DNA of 64,000 nucleotides from Aptenodytes patagonicus. Its lineage: Eukaryota > Chordata > Aves > Sphenisciformes > Spheniscidae. The stretch is from positions 14,506,951 through 14,570,950 of the forward strand of contig NC_134949.1 of assembly GCF_965638725.1 (NCBI RefSeq), given 5' to 3'. Made by a program: the position numbers and the translations under genes. Below the pieces are notes generated by a model, which ran no database searches, was not told the DNA's origin, and saw only the letters and a program-made list of their open reading frames with translations. Of the stretch, positions 41,671-64,000 are shown piece by piece (within the stretch, counting starts at the first letter, position 1; each line of letters begins with the position of its first letter).

Positions 41671-64000
<22,330 letters not shown>

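Overview
The window is vertebrate nuclear DNA, most likely from a bird. It holds the 5' portion of one protein-coding gene, KMT2E (MLL5), on the + strand. Nine consecutive coding exons, all with GT/AG boundaries and compatible phases, give the first 369 complete residues of a protein that reads as KMT2E from its start codon through the PHD finger and into the SET domain. The rest of the gene (about 1,850 residues in mammals) lies past the right edge. The bird assignment rests on short introns, no recognisable mammalian SINEs, and a solo LTR in intron 7 of a type I remember as widespread in bird genomes. The species cannot be named from this window.

Layout. (1) 1-21,290: about 21 kb with no supportable protein gene. 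The stretches I counted have more C than G on the + strand, the opposite of the KMT2E side, which suggests germline transcription on the minus strand. In mammals a divergent non-coding RNA (KMT2E-AS1) lies head-to-head with KMT2E, so a similar transcript is plausible here, but its exons cannot be fixed. (2) 21,290-24,300: a CpG island of about 3 kb with CCAAT boxes in both orientations, a GC box, an AP-1-like site and several YY1-like sites, interpreted as a bidirectional promoter. Two non-coding KMT2E exons are proposed: one ending at a strong donor (22,643) and one internal (24,060-24,184). (3) 24,185-41,651: a 17 kb intron. (4) 41,652-41,836: the start-codon exon, with two upstream ORFs, one ending in an ATGA overlap with the KMT2E start. 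(5) 49,840-63,030: eight further coding exons, encoding the N-terminal tail, PHD finger, basic linker and the beginning of the SET domain. (6) 63,031-64,000: start of intron 11.

There is no operon, mobile gene cassette, CRISPR array, tRNA or rRNA. The unusual material is regulatory: the uORF arrangement, the strand-skew switch at the CpG island, a solo LTR between the PHD and SET exons, a G-rich tract in intron 3, and a weak donor after the first SET exon with a long open read-through.
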